Source: Vitis vinifera
Lineage: Eukaryota; Streptophyta; Magnoliopsida; Vitales; Vitaceae
Assembly (NCBI RefSeq): GCF_030704535.1
Contig: NC_081806.1
Location: forward strand, 4,599,001-4,663,000
Direction: 5' to 3'
DNA: 64,000 nt
In this document: positions 33,576 through 44,002 of the stretch, piece after piece
Numbering within the stretch: position 1 is the stretch's first letter
Layout of the letters: every line of letters begins with the position of its first letter
The notes under the pieces: model-generated
Database searches by the model: none
The model's input: only the letters and a program-made list of their open reading frames with translations
Told to the model about the DNA's origin: nothing
Program-made: the position numbers and the translations under genes

Positions 33576-35105
33576 TTACTACTCAAAAACCACATATTTT
33601 AGATACTAACTTTCATGAGTTTCACACATTTTGAGTAGTAATTATGCCTAATATGCCCAAGTAATACATTACTACCCTTGCAAGAGATTCTAATGGTTCT
33701 TTGTTGAGTTTTGGAGATATTTTAAGGTGATTTTTGAAGCATGGAGTGACAAATGGAAAATGGAATGGAGGAGGATACATAATGTGGATGAAGAGGAAGA
33801 GGAAATGCACTTGGACCAAGCTTTGGAGCTTAATTGAAGGTGGTGGAGATGGATTAAACATGAACAAATGAGAGAATTTGCAAAGAGGAACCGGAATAGC
33901 ATGATTTTCGATTTCGCATGACCATGCGAAATTTCCGCACAGTCATGCGAAATGAAACAGAGAGAGTATGGCTGCAGCATATGAGGAAATTGTGAAGAAG
34001 TGATTTCGCATGACCATGCGAAATTTTCGCACAGTCATGCGAAACGCTCCAGAAGAACGAAATTCCAGCTGATTGATTTTTCATTTCGCACCATCATGCG
34101 AGATCACTAGGGGCTCGTGCGAAAGTGCATTCTCTCCAGATTCCTTGATGAAAAAGCATTCGGAAGACCTCTAAAATGTTGCCAAGTGTCCTTTTTACCT
34201 TGGCCTATAAATAGAAACGAGATTTTCTCATTTAAGGACTTTTGATTCATTTTCTAATTGTAATAACTTTTCATACTTCTTCTCTCTATATACAATTCTC
34301 CACTTTCTTTCAGTTTCTTTTATTTTCTCGGTAGCCAAACATGTCTTGTGAGATTAAATCTCCAAGCATGAGTGGCTAAATCTCGTTTTTCTTGGAGGAG
34401 GGAGGATCTAGAGGCAAGATCTATGGTGAATTAGAGAATTGAGCTTGAATTGCTAAGGTAATTTGATCCAATTGATTGATTAATTGAAATTTGGGGATTT
34501 TTCTCTTCAAATTGTCTTGGATGATTACTACAATGCAAACTAGGTAGATTCATCAAATTCTTAATGCTAGATTTGATGAGATTGAATAGTTGCATTGTGT
34601 GAATCATTGGAAGATAATTTAAGATGAATTGAATATATGATTCAAATTGATCTCTTAGATTAGATTACCTAATTTGAAGAGAAATTAGATCTAGATCTAA
34701 AGCTAAATCAAAAATCGGTTTAGATGAAAATTTAGGTTTTCAATCTAACTTGATGAAAATTAGATCTTAACACCCATTCACCATGGAAATTGCTCTCTAG
34801 AAAATCCTAACTCCGAGAATCTCACCTCTTATAAATTTTCTTCTCTTTTAAACTTCATTTTCAATTCAATTTGAATACATTGTTAATTTGGAAGTTTATC
34901 ATGCAATTTCAAGTTGATTTCACTTTTTCACAATCATTTCTTATCATCTCATTCAAGCCTTAATCACCAAGAATAATCCATCCTTGTGGACGATACCTAA
35001 AAACCACTATGCTACAGTAGTTTGTACTAAAGCCAATTTTTGATCGGGTACAAATTGCTATAGAAGAGTGAATTAGGCTATAAATTTTGTTTTGATCCAA
35101 CAAAC
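33575..35105. mobile_element. Nested insertion in the copia pol gene (probable solo LTR of another family)
   Basis: About 1.5 kb of non-coding sequence separates the protease from the GAG-pre-integrase region. It opens with ATTACTACTCAAAA, whose inverse TTTTGAGTAGTAAT lies about 50 bases on. It contains the imperfect palindromic phrase TTTCGCATGACCATGCGAAA with variants at about 33,910-33,955, 34,000-34,045 and 34,083-34,125. A probable TATA region (TATAAATAGAAA, 34,205-34,216) and a late line TCCTTGTGGACGATACC (34,981 onward) are like many plant Ty3/gypsy LTRs. I could not fix the target duplication, so the exact ends are uncertain. Confidence 0.6.
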
Positions 35106-36957
35106 GACAAAATCTGAGCGATCAGTTGTCTTTCATGTTTCTCAACCGTCTGACTTATGACATTTACGCCTGGGTCATCCCTCTTTTTCTCGTTTTAAAT
35201 TATTATCACATTTGCTTCCAGATATTCATAAAGAATTAGGAAATCATTGTCCAATTTGCCCATAGGCTAAGCAGACACGCTTGCCCTTTCCCAAAAGTTC
35301 AATAACTACAAAATTTCCTTTTTCTCTTTTACATTGTGATGTCTGGGGTCTTCACAAAATTCCTGCACATACTGGTTCACGTTATTTCCTTACAATTGTT
35401 GACGATTTTTCTCGTTGCACATGGATTTTCCTTATGCATCATAAGTCAGAAACACAATCTTTGTTAACTAATTTTGTGCAATTCGTCAAAACTCAATTCC
35501 ACACAGATGTTCAAACGGTAAGAATGGATAATGGCACAAAATTTATTCCTCTTCGCATCTTTCTTCAAAATAAAAGAATCGAACTTCAAACCTCTTGCAT
35601 TTACACTCCGCAACAAAACGGAGTTGTAGAACGCAAACATCGACACATTTTAAATGTTGCCCGTTCTCTCATGTTTCAATCAAATGTCCCACTTGAGTTT
35701 TGGGGAGAATGTGTTTTAACAGCCGTTTATCTGATAAACCGCATTCCGACTCCATTGCTCTCAAACAAATCACCATTCGAGGTCTTATATAATCGGCCTC
35801 CTTCACTCACACATTTGCGAGTTTTTGGTTGTGAATGCTATGTAACCAATGTTCACCCCAAACAGAAATTTGACCCTCGGGCATCTATTTGTGTTTTTTT
35901 GGGGTATCCACATGGAAAAAAAGGCTATAAAGTACTCGATTTGCAAACACAAAAAATATCAGTCAGCCGAGATGTATTCTTTCGGGAAAATATTTTTCCT
36001 TTCCATTCTAGTTCTTCTCAATCTCAACAACATTCACCTTCTCTTCCTTTACCGCTTCCCATTTCTTTCGATTCCACACCTCAGCCGATATCTCTTCCTC
36101 GTTTTTCTCCAAGTTCCACTCCTCCCTTGTCGCATCACAATCCTGTATCATCTCCACCTTCCTCTAATACTGATGTTCCCGAACCTTTATCCCCAGAATC
36201 AGTTGCGTCACCCTTACCTTCTTCTCCATCTCCTTCTTCGCTTTCTTCCCCACCTTCCGTGCCCTCAGTACCCTCCAACACGTCAGCCCTTTCCCTCACC
36301 CATGAACCCCCTCTTCGACATTCCACTCGTCATATTCAGCCTCCTGCCTGGCACCACGACTATGCCATGTTTACCCAGTTTAATCATTCTTCCACGCAAT
36401 CAAGTTCTCGTCAAGGTACAAGGTATCCCCTCTCTTCTCACCTTTCTTTTTTTCGTTTTTCACCCCATCACCGTGCTTTTTTAGCTCTTTTGACAGCCCA
36501 AACCGAACCTTCATCCTTTGAACAAGCTGACTGTGATCCACGTTGGCGCCAAGCCATGTCCACCGAATTTCAGGCTCTAGAACGAAACAACACTTGGGAG
36601 ATGGTCCCTCTTCCTCCGGGACACAAACCCATTGGCTGCCGCTGGGTGTACAAGATCAAATACCATTCTGATGGAACCATTGAACGCTATAAAGCCCGTT
36701 TGGTTGCCAAGGGCTACACACAGGTCGCCGGTATCGACTATCAAGAAACCTTTTCTCCAACTGCCAAACTCACCACTCTTCGCTGTTTGCTGACTATCGC
36801 AGCTTCCAGAAATTGGTACATCCATCAGCTTGATGTGCACAACGCATTCCTTCATGGCAATTTACAAGAAGAGGTTTATATGACTCCACCTCCTGGTCTT
36901 CGCCGACAGGGGGAGAATCTGGTATGTCGGCTTCGCAAATCTATTTACGGTTTGAAA
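35105..36957 (+). pseudogene. Copia integrase and N-terminal reverse transcriptase
   Basis: The pre-integrase zinc region (HLRLGHPS, NHCPICP) is followed by the integrase core (CDVWG, IVDDFSRCTWIFLM, QQNGVVERKHRHI) and the RT start (GCRWVYKIKYHSDGTIERYK, LDVHNAFLHG). Stops replace expected codons at SDL-stop-HLRLGHPS (a tryptophan in relatives), CP-stop-AKQT, and YGLK-stop at 36,958-36,960 (normally YGLKQASR, CAG to TAG). Between them 35,281-36,957 is open. Confidence 0.9.
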
Positions 36958-36960
36958 TAG

Positions 36961-38040
36961 GCATCACGCAATTGGTTCTCAACTTTTACAGCTACTGTTA
37001 AGTCTGCGGGTTACATACAGTCCAAAGCAGATTATTCACTTTTTACTAAATCCCAAGGTAACAAATTCACTACTATTCTCATTTATGTTGATGATATCCT
37101 GTTGACTGGTAATGATTTGCATGAAATCAAGATGCTCAAGATTCATCTGCTCAAACGTTTTTTTTATTAAAGACCTCGGTGAATTGAAATATTTTTTGGG
37201 TATAGAATTCTCTCGCTCTAAAAAGGGAATCTTTATGTCTCAAAGAAAATATGCATTAGATATTTTGCAAGACACAGGATTGACAGGAGTGAAGCCCGAA
37301 AAATTTCCGATGGAGCAAAACTTGAAATTGACTAATGAAGATGGCGAGTTACTTCATGATCCAAGTAGGTATCAGAGACTGGTTGGCAGATTAATATACT
37401 TGACTGTAACCAGGCCTGACATAGTGTATTCAGTACGTACACTAAGTCAATTCATGAACACACCTCGGAAGCCGCACTGGGAAGCAGCATTACGGGTCCT
37501 CCGATATATTAAAGGATCACCAGGTCAAGGTCTTTTTCTTCCATCTGAAAATAATTTAACACTCAGCGCATTTTGCGATTCAGATTGGGGAGGATGTCGT
37601 ATGTCAAGACGTTCCGTTTCTGGTTATTGTGTTTTCCTCGGATCATCACTCATCTCTTGGAAATAAAAAAAACAAACGAATGTTTCACGTTCGTCAGCAG
37701 AAGCAGAGTACAGAGCAATGGCGAATACTTGCCTGGAATTGACTTGGTTGAGGTACATACTTAAAGATTTGAAGGTTGAATTGGACAAACCAGCACCATT
37801 GTTTTGTGATAATCAAGCAGCTTTATATATTGCGGCTAACCCAATTTTTCACTAACGTACTAAACACATTGAGATTGATTGTCATATAGTTCGAGAAAAA
37901 CTTCAAGCTGGGGTAATTCGTCCGTGTTATGTTTCTACAAAGATGCAGTTGGCGGACGTTTTTACAAAGGCACTTGGCAGGGAGCAGTTCAAATTTTTGT
38001 GCACCAAGTTGGGAGTTCTTGATTTGCACTCTCCAACTTG
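36961..38040 (+). pseudogene. Copia C-terminal reverse transcriptase and RNase H
   Basis: The RT active site YVDDILLTGND lies at about 37,085-37,117. A frameshift follows at the run of T near 37,157, then FIKDLGELKYFLGIE, and RNase H with SSAEAEYRAMA, FCDNQAALYIAANP and HIEIDCH. Further stops sit after SLISWK (usually a serine) and after NPIFH (usually glutamate). Damage is therefore spread along the whole pol gene. Confidence 0.9.
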
Positions 38041-38048
38041 AGGGGGAG

Positions 38049-38247
38049 TATTAAGGAAATTATATGTTAGTTATTGTATGATTATCTTGACATAATTAGC
38101 TGATTGTATAGGAGCATAATTAGCCTTATATTTCTGATTCTGTAGCTATAATTTAGGAGAAGATTAGATCAAACATGTGTATATATATACTACATTCTGT
38201 TAATGAGAAAAGTATCCAATTTGAAGCCAATCTCTTTATTCTTGTTA
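38049..38247 (+). repeat. 3' LTR of the copia element
   Basis: The partner of the 5' LTR, with two differences in 199 positions, preceded by the polypurine tract at 38,040-38,048 and followed by the AGTTG duplication. Confidence 0.95.
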
Positions 38248-38252
38248 AGTTG

Positions 38253-39351
38253 GCTACAAACTAATTATACTGATACCCTTCTTTGGAAGATATAAAATCA
38301 ACTTAACGATGTTGGAATTTGGGTGAAAATTTAGACTAAAGCTTATGGAACCCCCGAATATTTACTTCATTCAGAAACTAGGGGGGAAATAATATGATTA
38401 ATCAGTAAACCCTCTCACTGGTTGAGACTCAGGATGAGATATCCATAAAAGAACCAGAAGAAGAAAATCTTATTTCATAGTTTTGGGTAAACATGTGAAA
38501 CCATTTGTTTGATTTTGAGCCACACGATGGTCGGCCAAGGGAAAGAAAGGGCCGAGGTGATGTGTGAGACGCACTGACGGGGTTGCACTTAGGTGGCAAA
38601 GAACGTTTAGGTGACATGGCTAACAAGGGCAGGAGAGAAGGGTTATGTAGAAATCTGGAATTATTTTTACAATTATATTAAACCAATAATCTTACCATGC
38701 CCACCAAACTCCAAAAGATGGTGGTTGTCTAGATATGTATCATATTTGTCTAATAAAATGGATTAAATAATAAAATAAAATAGTTATAAACATGGGCCGA
38801 AATTATGGAACGCCAAGGACAATATATAAGAAGTTTATGGTCTTAAATTAACTTTTATACTTTACAATGTTTTCACTTCAAATTAGTGATTAAATCGGAA
38901 AAGTTATCAAAATTGTGGTTATGATGGTTCAACAATGATTAAATTATAATATTAGCAAGACATCATAAATATAATATTTATATATTATTAAAATTATTTA
39001 TAATTTTTTTATATTAAATCATGATAAAAATTAAATATAAATTTATTAATATTTTTAATTTTAATAAATAATTTAATTTAAAAATAAAATAAAATTTTAT
39101 TATCTAAAATTATCCATACCTTAATAATTATATATTTTATCATTTTATCGTCTTAAAAATTAATACCTTTCATTCACCCATATTAATTTTTTTTTTTTAT
39201 CATTTGCCTTAGAGGCCACTATTATTTACATTAACATAAGGTTTTTTCTTAAAAAAAATGTTATCTTGAAGAACACTATGGAATACCGGCATAGTTTCAT
39301 AGTCACAAAAAAATGTCTTATCCCAAAGATATGTTTTTGATTGACATGAGA
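38253..39351. other. Spacer between the copia and hAT elements
   Basis: The start continues the P450-array flank that the copia element interrupted. The segment 38,890-39,010 resembles the small element at 48,505 and 57,547 (TCGGAAAAGTTATC and CATCATAAATATA phrases). The segment 39,270-39,340 (AAAAATGTCTTATCCC) also recurs at 47,545 and 56,578. No gene is visible. Confidence 0.5.
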
Positions 39352-42300
39352 GGGTCTCCAACAGGCCGGGTCGGAGGAGTAAGGACCATGACCCAGCTCG
39401 GGACGGGCCATTGAGCCTGTTGACCAGTCAACGGGCTGGTCGGGTCGGGCCCTTGGTAAATCTAAGGGACCCTCAAGCTGGGCGGGCTTGGCAGGTGGGC
39501 CTACGAGCTTGGGTAAAAATTAAAATGCTTTTTGAGTTTTAAAGGGAGGAGGATTTGAACCCCTTCAAATATGGATTTCAAGGAGAGTCAGCCACCAACC
39601 GAGCTGACCCTCTTTTGTATAACTATTTTGCATTAGTTATATATATATTAGAAATGTTGTATGATTTTTGAAAAAAAATAAAAGCGAGTTGACTGTTCAA
39701 TGCAGGCCACTCACTTCAAATATTAAATTTCAAAGTATATGACCGTTGAACAGTCATCTTGGCATTTAAAAAAAAAAAATTAAATCCTAATGGTCACATA
39801 CCTCCTTATAAATATTAAATACCCTCAATTTATTCTATTCTCTCAACTCTCAAGTTCTCTCCTATTTCACAATATTTCCAATTATTGCATTTTGTTTCAA
39901 ATTATTCAATATTATTGGTGGTGAAAAACAAACATTGGTGGTTCAAAGAGTTTGAATTTGAAGGAATTTCTGATTCGGTTCTCCAATTTAGTAACATACT
40001 TCACCTTTTCTTTTATTTATTTGTTATATTTTAATTTTACATTTATTATTTTTAGCATAATATTTTATCAATAATTATAATTATGGTAAGTGGTTCTTGT
40101 TCTTCATCTAATGCATGTGATAGCAAAAAATTTACTTCAAATATATGGAATTTTTTTGATAGAATAGAAACAAATTTAGAAAAAAAAATAAAAATAAAAG
40201 CAAAATGTAAAATTTGTAACAAACTTCTTAGTGGTTGCTCAAATGCAGGTACAAGTCATTTAAAAAGGCATCATGAAAATTGTAAAACTAAAAATAATGA
40301 AGATATTAGAAATTATATGCAATTAGGTAAAAATGAAAGTGGAAATTTAAAAACATTTTCTTATGATGAATCTTATTGTCGTGAAGAAATGATTGGTTAT
40401 ATAATAAGAGTAGAACAACCTTTCAATTTCATGAAAACTTATGATTATACTGGAACAATGCAACGAGCTGTTAATCATCAGTTTCAAGGTTGTTTTGGAA
40501 ATACAGTTAAAAGAAGTCTTATAAAAAATTTTGAAACACAAAAAGAAAATTAAAATTTTTTTTTTACAAATTTTGAAGGAAGAATTTGTTTAACATATGA
40601 TATTTGGACATCTTTAACTCACAGTTGTTTTTTTTTTTTATGTATAACTGCTCATTATATTGATAATGAATGAAAATTAAATAAAAGAATTATTTCATTT
40701 AAAATAATAAATGCTCTACATAATGGTAAAAATATAGCATCTTTAATAAATGATGAAATTATAGATTTTGACATTCGTGATAAAATATTTACAATAACAT
40801 TAGATAATACTTCTAATAATGATGCAGTAGTATATAGATTAAAACGATATTGGCAAATAAAAGAAGATCAATGTAAAATATTTCATGTGCATTGTTATGC
40901 ACATATTTTAAATTTAATTGTAAAAGATGGATTAAAACACGTTGATGATGCATTATAAAAAATTAGAGGCATTGTTGCGGGTCTTAATAGTTCTCAAGCA
41001 AAACATGAATTATTTTTTTATTGTTGCAAAATGTTAAATATGAAAAAAAGAAATATAAATTTGGATATGCCCACTAGATGGAATTCCACTTATAAACTTT
41101 TACAAACTATTATAAAATATAGAAAAGTAGTAGAACTATATGAAATACAATTAATTAGCAATGATTGTGAAGAAGATATTGATGTATTAAATGATTATGA
41201 TTGGCATATTGCAGATCTTTTAAGAGATCTTTTTGAAGTATTTGATACTTCAACAAAAAAATTTTGTGGTGTATATTATCCATCTTCAAACCGAGTTGTC
41301 ATGCAAATAACTAATATTTTTATTGTACTTCAAAAATATTTAAATTTGGATATATTTAATGATGCAATATTTGCAATGATAGAAAAATTTAGAAAATATT
41401 GGGGAGAAATACCTTTAATTTTTTTTATCTTGGTTTAATTGTGGACCCTAGATTGAAATTTGAAGCTTTGGATGAATGGTTAACAATTATTTATTTTAAT
41501 GACCAAATAGAAATTGAAGAAATTAAAAATGAAATAAATTCATTATTATATAATTTATATAACTATTATAAAGAAAAATATGGTGATGATATTAGTTCTA
41601 TTAAATTACCACCTACATCTACAAGCTTTTCATCTTTTTATAAAGGAGCTCTAGAAATGTTGAAAAGTCGAAAGAATGCAACAAATAGTTCTCCAAACAA
41701 CACAACTGATTTAGATGGATATCTTAGATTTAATTTCATTTGAAAATGATGAAGATTTTGATATTTTAATATGGTGGAAATCACAACAACAAAAATATCC
41801 TGTGCTTTCTATCATTGCTCGTGATGTACTAACAGTTCTTGTGAGTACAATTGCATCAGAAGCTGCTTTTAGTGCAGGTGGAAGAGTAGTTAGTGATAAA
41901 CGATACAGTTTAGCGCCGGATTCTATTGAAGCAAATACATGTGTGAAAGACTGGGCAATAGCAAATAAAATGATTTTTGATTCTATTCAAGAAGAAAATA
42001 TGCTTGCCGATATGGAAAAACGAAAATCATCAAGATCTTCATGGATTTGCGATAGTTCGCCATCACCGCTAAAAGATAATGATTAAAATATTTTACTAAA
42101 TGTATGTCATATTTTTATTTTTATTTTTTGTGGTTGAAAAGTACAAATGATTGACAAATAAGTAGGTGTCAACCTAGTTGGGATGTACTTATTTTGTAGT
42201 GATGTAAACTTTTCCCACATTTTCAAATGTAATGTATACATTCAATGAATAAAATAGTTAGCAATGAATATTTTTATTAATGTAACATTTTCTATTTTTT

Positions 42301-42459
42301 GAATATCTTTTATTTATTTATATATATACATTTTTTTAAGTGGCGGGCCTAAATTGGGGCCCGTGGCCCGGCCCATCCAAAAATGGGCTCGGGCCTGTCG
42401 GGCTCGAGCTGAGCTTTAGCCCGCTGGGCCAGGCCGGGCCGTGGGCTTTTTGGAGACCC
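39352..42459 (+). mobile_element. hAT-superfamily DNA transposon (about 3.1 kb), decayed
   Basis: The tips are inverted: GGGTCTCCAACAGGCC on the left and, on the right, GGCTTTTTGGAGACCC. GC-rich subterminal regions full of GGCCCGGCCC and GGGCTCGGGCC phrases lie just inside both ends. The sequence CATGA occurs just outside both tips, offset by a few bases, so the expected 8-bp duplication is eroded. A broken hAT transposase lies inside. Confidence 0.85.
40083..42086 (+). pseudogene. hAT transposase (BED finger to dimerisation domain), broken
   Basis: The N-terminal BED-type zinc finger is CKICNKLL...GTSHLKRHHENC (about 40,208-40,290). The RNase-H-like catalytic region follows with YDIWTS, DNTSNNDAVV and HCYAHILNLIVKDGL. 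The C-terminal dimerisation domain is at about 41,750-41,960 (WWKSQQQKYPVLSIIARDVL, then VSTIASEAAFSAGGRV). Stops interrupt the first frame after KEN (40,551-40,553), after IDNE (probably a former tryptophan) and after VDDAL. Frameshifts occur near 41,435 and 41,735. The full length would be typical of an Ac-like transposase of about 650 residues. Confidence 0.88.
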
Positions 42460-42850
42460 CATGATGTGTTTTAATGAAAGATGGATGTTTTTAATCCTTA
42501 AGTATGAGCTTTGATGGACAATGGTTATGGTTTTTTAGTAGATGCAGGCGGTTTCTAAACCTTAAATTGGCAGAAAAATGTCATCCTTTACACATACTTT
42601 ACCTTTGTAGTTAATTGTCTTAATTTTGTAAATCATATCAATTATTCACTCAAAGTTGTCTTTATAGTTTACAACTTGAGGTTCAAATGGAAATATAAAT
42701 TAGAATTAAGGTACATTATAAATAATTTTAACTCAACCAATCAATTGGATGGTCAACCAAAAATGATTCGTTGAAGGATTTATGGGTAATCATTGAAGTA
42801 AATAGTTCAACAGATTGAATCATTTGCTGATAGCTTAATTGATCATAATT
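42460..42850. other. Array spacer after the hAT element
   Basis: Non-coding. It is similar, diverged, to 27,300-27,660 (a line beginning GAATTAAGGTACA and AATAGTTCAACAGATTG-like phrases). It forms the flank of the next P450 relic. Confidence 0.5.
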
Positions 42851-42854
42851 CTCC

Positions 42855-43200
42855 TCAACCGATGCTACAATGAGTGAGTCACAGTTGGCAAATATCGTGT
42901 CATGGTCGGGAATAGCTGGTTTATTTAAAAGGGATGGTGAGCTCAATATTACAGGCAGTTTTCTTCCCAGCTGGAGTTAGGAAGGTTGGACAGTAGAAAT
43001 GGGTTACCTCTGCAGATGAATAATGTTGGTTGGTGTGCAGAAGTGGAAGACAGCCAACCAATGGCAAGCCCATTGGCCACTCGGTCCAGAAGTAGAATAA
43101 TATGCAAGTATATATAACAATGGAAACTGTAATAACTGATCTAGCCACTTCATCTTTCTTGTTGCTGACGGCTCATCATCACGTCCAGTGACTAGGGATC
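42855..43200 (-). pseudogene. P450 relic (N-terminal part of exon 1)
   Basis: The minus strand reads WPMGLPLVGCLPLLHTNQHYS, then AEVTHFYCP, the counterpart of PRGLPIVGYLPFLGSNLHHSFAELADIYGP. It continues to LSSPSL and PDHDTIFANCDSL after a shift. The rest of the gene is missing. Confidence 0.75.
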
Positions 43201-44002
43201 ATACTATGGCCTTCGTAAAAAGCAAAAAGACAAAAAGACAAAAAAGAGATCATATTAATGAAGTTGGAATCTTGAGGAAGTCATCAGACTAAAGCTTATG
43301 AAACACTCTCATTGATTCAGACTCGGATAAGAGTTCCTTAAGGGCGAGAACAGGAAAAGACAAATGGATAAATGATTATCTAAACTGAATGTGGTGACCC
43401 GTGTCTCAATTCATGAAAATCTCAATTCACCGTATTGGTTGAATATATGAATTAAACCACATGAAAGAATGGCATCGTACCAACAAACTGGAGCCAGTTT
43501 TTTAGAGTTCTGCAGGAATAAGTATAAAACATAGATTGCGAAGATCTAAAGGGTTTCTACTCTTAGACGTGGTAGTGGGCGTTACATCTATCAAACGCTT
43601 GCTGGATACTACCAAAATCACAACTTTTGCAGGGCAACAAGAGCGGGGCAACCAAGCAATACCCACAAATCAGAGCATGATAGTAGATGGACGGCTCAAT
43701 CCGCATACCCATATACAACAACCGTAAAAAATGTAATTCTCTAATCAGACGATAGAAGAAATGGAAGAAGACCTTTTAGAATCTGATTCCTAAGAAAGAA
43801 AGACACATGGTATCTCATTTGAGTGCAGCACATCCCAAGTTTCTTTGTTTGCACCAAACACAAAAATAAATCCCCTGACTTTGACACAGAAATGTAAGAA
43901 TATTATTCAAAACTACAAATTTACATAGGAAACCATATTCATGGAGAGTTGCAGCACAAGACAAACATCACTTTTACTCTATCGATTTCAAAGTAATTTA
44001 TA

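Larger units (their letters stand above)
31846..38247 (+). mobile_element. Complete Ty1/copia retrotransposon (6,402 bp), coding region decayed
   Basis: Two 199-base LTRs (31,846-32,044 and 38,049-38,247) differ at only two positions and are flanked by the perfect pentamer AGTTG (31,841-31,845 and 38,248-38,252). The LTR tips are TA...TA rather than TG...CA. The primer site TGGTATCAGAGC (initiator Met tRNA type) follows at 32,045-32,056, and the polypurine tract GAGGGGGAG precedes the 3' LTR. Gag, protease, integrase, RT and RNase H are in copia order, but stops, a frameshift and a 1.5-kb nested insertion break them. It cannot make its own full polyprotein. Confidence 0.95.
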
